From an uncultured Bacteroides sp. (GTDB lineage: Bacteria > Bacteroidota > Bacteroidia > Bacteroidales > Bacteroidaceae): a stretch of 64,000 nt of DNA. The translations under genes and the position numbers were made by a program. Below, one piece after another: positions 62,086 through 64,000 of this stretch. The notes beneath the pieces are model-generated. The model was not told the DNA's origin, ran no database searches, and was given only the letters and a program-made list of their open reading frames with translations. The stretch is taken from assembly GCF_963678425.1 (NCBI RefSeq), contig NZ_OY782854.1, forward strand, positions 682,001 through 746,000, given 5' to 3'. The stretch's first letter is position 1, and each line of letters starts with the position of its first letter.

Positions 62086-64000
62086 ATGAAGCAAGTTAAT
62101 CTTAGAATCTGGAAAACGATTCTTCCCCTGTTGCTAGGGCTGTTCTTGTCGGTAAACGCATTTGCACAACAGATGTCTGTTAAGGGATCTGTTAAGGATG
62201 TAAAGGGCGAGCCAATTATTGGCGCGAATATTACTGTGAAAGGTACAACAATTGGTACTATTTCTGATATTGATGGCAATTTTGCTCTACAAGTATCAAA
62301 AGGTTCTACTTTAGTAATTAAGTTCATTGGTTACAAAACTGTAACAGAAATCGTGAATTCATCTACCATTCATATTGCAATGGAAGAAGATGCAGTGCTT
62401 GTAAGCGATGTAGTAGTTGTTGGTTATGCTATTGGTAGTAAAAGGACTCTTTCCGGTGCTGTTCAGAAAGTTGAACGGAAAGACATGAATACCGGTGTCA
62501 TTGCTAATCCGCTTGCTGCAATGAAAGGCAAGGTAGCCGGTGTTAATATTCAAACAGTTGGTGGCGACCCTACTGCCTCTCCATCTATTCGTGTACGTGG
62601 TACTACTTCATTGACAGGTGGTAATGATCCATTGGTTATTATTGATGGCGTATTTGGTGATCTGAATATGCTGAATGCTATCTCTCCATCTGATATTGAC
62701 AGCTTTACTGTTTTGAAGGATGCATCTGAAACTGCTCAGTATGGATCTCGTGGTGCATCTGGTGTTATTGTTGTTACTACTATAAAAGGTAAATTTGGAA
62801 CAAAAACATTGAGCTATGATGGTAGCTTTGGTGTTGAATCAATATTCAAAAACCTGAAAATGCTGTCTGCTGACCAATATCGTTCATATGCAAAAGGTTT
62901 AAATTTAGGCATTACTGATATGGGTGCCAACACTAATTTTATTGATGAGATGGAGCATAGCGGTTATACTCAGACACACCGTCTTTCTTTTGGAGGTGGA
63001 ACGGATGATTCAAACTATCGTGTATCTTTAGGTATGATTGATCAGCTGGGTACCATCAAGAATAATGAGATGCAGAATTATACAGCCAAGTTTGATGCAG
63101 CTCAGAACTACTTTAATAATAAAGTAAAATTAGAATTTGGCATGTTTGGATCTTACAAACAGAACCGTTATGTAAATGACTATCAGAAGACTTTCTATTC
63201 TGCAGCTTCTTTTAATCCTACTTATCCTAATCATATGAATGATGCCGGAGTATGGGACGAAAATGCTAATGCGAATGAAGTACAGAATCCATTGGGCCGT
63301 TTGGATATTGATGATCGTGAAACAAATGCTTATGTTAATACAAATGCTCGTATTACATGGTCAATCATTGATGGTCTGAAATTAAGTGCTTTTGGTTCAT
63401 ATACTTATAATGTAAAAGAAAATAAGAAATATATTCCTAATACAATTAAGGCAGGTTTAACTAATCGTGGTGAGGCTTACAGAGGTGACAATAAAGCACA
63501 ATCAATGTTGGCTAACCTGATGCTGACTTATAAGAAAGATATCAATAAACATCATATCGATTTATTAGGTTTATCAGAAATTCAAAAAGTGATCAATACA
63601 GGTTTTGGTACTACTGTTAATGGATTTGCTACTGATGCTTTTAGCTATAATAATCTGAAAGCTGGTGCCGTACTTAATTGGGGTGGAACTACTTCATATT
63701 ATAATGATCCTAAATTAGCATCTTTCATGGGGCGTGCTAATTATGTATACGATGATAAATATATTGCTACTATTAATGCTCGTACAGACGGTTCTTCAAA
63801 AGTTGGTAAGAATAACAAATGGGGTTTCTTCCCATCTGCATCCCTTGCATGGGTTATTAATAGGGAAGACTTTATGAAGGATATAAAAGTGATTAACAAT
63901 TTGAAGTTGAGAGCTGGTTATGGGCTTACCGGTAACCAGGATGCCATTGATTCTTATACCTCAATGATGTTAGTAAGTCCCTATAAAACAACAAGTTTTA
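62086..64000 (+). CDS. SusC/RagA-family TonB-dependent outer-membrane receptor (partial, 3' end outside window)
   Basis: About 638 residues are present. Signal peptide MKQVNLRIWKTILPLLLGLF ... AFAQ, carboxypeptidase-regulatory-like domain (VKGSVKDVKGEPIIGANITV, ISDIDGNFALQV), a DVVVVGYAIGSKRTLSGAVQ TonB-box/plug start, plug with GKVAGVNIQTVGGDPTASPS, IRVRGTTSLTGGNDPLVIID and the SusC signature ETAQYGSRGASGVIVVTT, then beta-barrel strands. It imports oligosaccharides with a SusD partner, which should lie beyond base 64000. An in-frame ATG at 62062 is possible, but 62086 gives the cleaner signal peptide. Confidence 0.95.
   Translation, partial: MKQVNLRIWKTILPLLLGLFLSVNAFAQQMSVKGSVKDVKGEPIIGANITVKGTTIGTISDIDGNFALQVSKGSTLVIKFIGYKTVTEIVNSSTIHIAMEEDAVLVSDVVVVGYAIGSKRTLSGAVQKVERKDMNTGVIANPLAAMKGKVAGVNIQTVGGDPTASPSIRVRGTTSLTGGNDPLVIIDGVFGDLNMLNAISPSDIDSFTVLKDASETAQYGSRGASGVIVVTTIKGKFGTKTLSYDGSFGVESIFKNLKMLSADQYRSYAKGLNLGITDMGANTNFIDEMEHSGYTQTHRLSFGGGTDDSNYRVSLGMIDQLGTIKNNEMQNYTAKFDAAQNYFNNKVKLEFGMFGSYKQNRYVNDYQKTFYSAASFNPTYPNHMNDAGVWDENANANEVQNPLGRLDIDDRETNAYVNTNARITWSIIDGLKLSAFGSYTYNVKENKKYIPNTIKAGLTNRGEAYRGDNKAQSMLANLMLTYKKDINKHHIDLLGLSEIQKVINTGFGTTVNGFATDAFSYNNLKAGAVLNWGGTTSYYNDPKLASFMGRANYVYDDKYIATINARTDGSSKVGKNNKWGFFPSASLAWVINREDFMKDIKVINNLKLRAGYGLTGNQDAIDSYTSMMLVSPYKTTSF

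Overview
The window looks like a chromosome segment of a gut-type Bacteroidales bacterium, most likely Bacteroides or a close relative. The evidence is a SusC/RagA-type TonB-dependent receptor, Bacteroidetes -7 promoter boxes of the form TAnnTTTG, lipoproteins with a Cys about 20 residues in, a GH92/GH38/GH65/PL1 carbohydrate repertoire, a pyruvate formate-lyase system and low GC. No rRNA, CRISPR array or intact transposase was seen.

Layout. 1-11002 is mostly housekeeping: a TrpB-like enzyme (cut by the window edge), a lipoprotein, an orphan Wza/Wzc-type polysaccharide export pair, L-serine dehydratase, a CorA-type transporter and MutS2. 11067-14031 is pflA-pflB. 14260-17084 holds an intact tRNA-Ser(UGA), a hybrid-type sensor kinase broken by an insertion of about 67 bp, and a second tRNA-Ser copy cut off after its T-loop. 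Gene debris follows. 17952-29920 is a mannoside catabolic block: GH38, sugar MFS, ROK kinase, mannose-6-phosphate isomerase-like protein, AraC regulator, a six-hairpin-type glycosidase and GH92. It forms a coherent periplasm-to-cytoplasm route (cleavage, uptake, phosphorylation, isomerisation) but has no SusC/SusD pair.

30140-41253 carries a frameshifted PutA, a Vat-like acetyltransferase, a tandem pair of unrecognised paralogous membrane-anchored proteins, an inverted-repeat-rich intergenic region, a Crp-type regulator, an Fe-S/cytochrome-b-like membrane protein and a family 1 pectate lyase. 41364-46959 is an AT-rich minus-strand block headed by an ABC/RecF-like ATPase and a protein with a HEPN-type R-x4-H motif. 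That pair is the best candidate for an undescribed (possibly defence) system. 47565-56000 is mixed: EamA transporter, methyltransferase, guanine deaminase, DUF4421-like protein, Gfo/Idh/MocA oxidoreductase, a membrane protein whose frame breaks at a T8 tract, a solute-binding protein and a porin. 56080-64000 is the start of an alpha-glucoside locus: GH65, MFS, LacI regulator and a divergent SusC-like receptor cut by the window edge.

Other signals: a 22-bp-periodic array of four TGTACA palindromes occurs twice, at 8285-8356 and 37712-37783, nearly identical and in the same orientation relative to the downstream gene. Three genes are broken by short indels or insertions (kinase, putA, the T8 gene), so either decay or assembly error should be considered.
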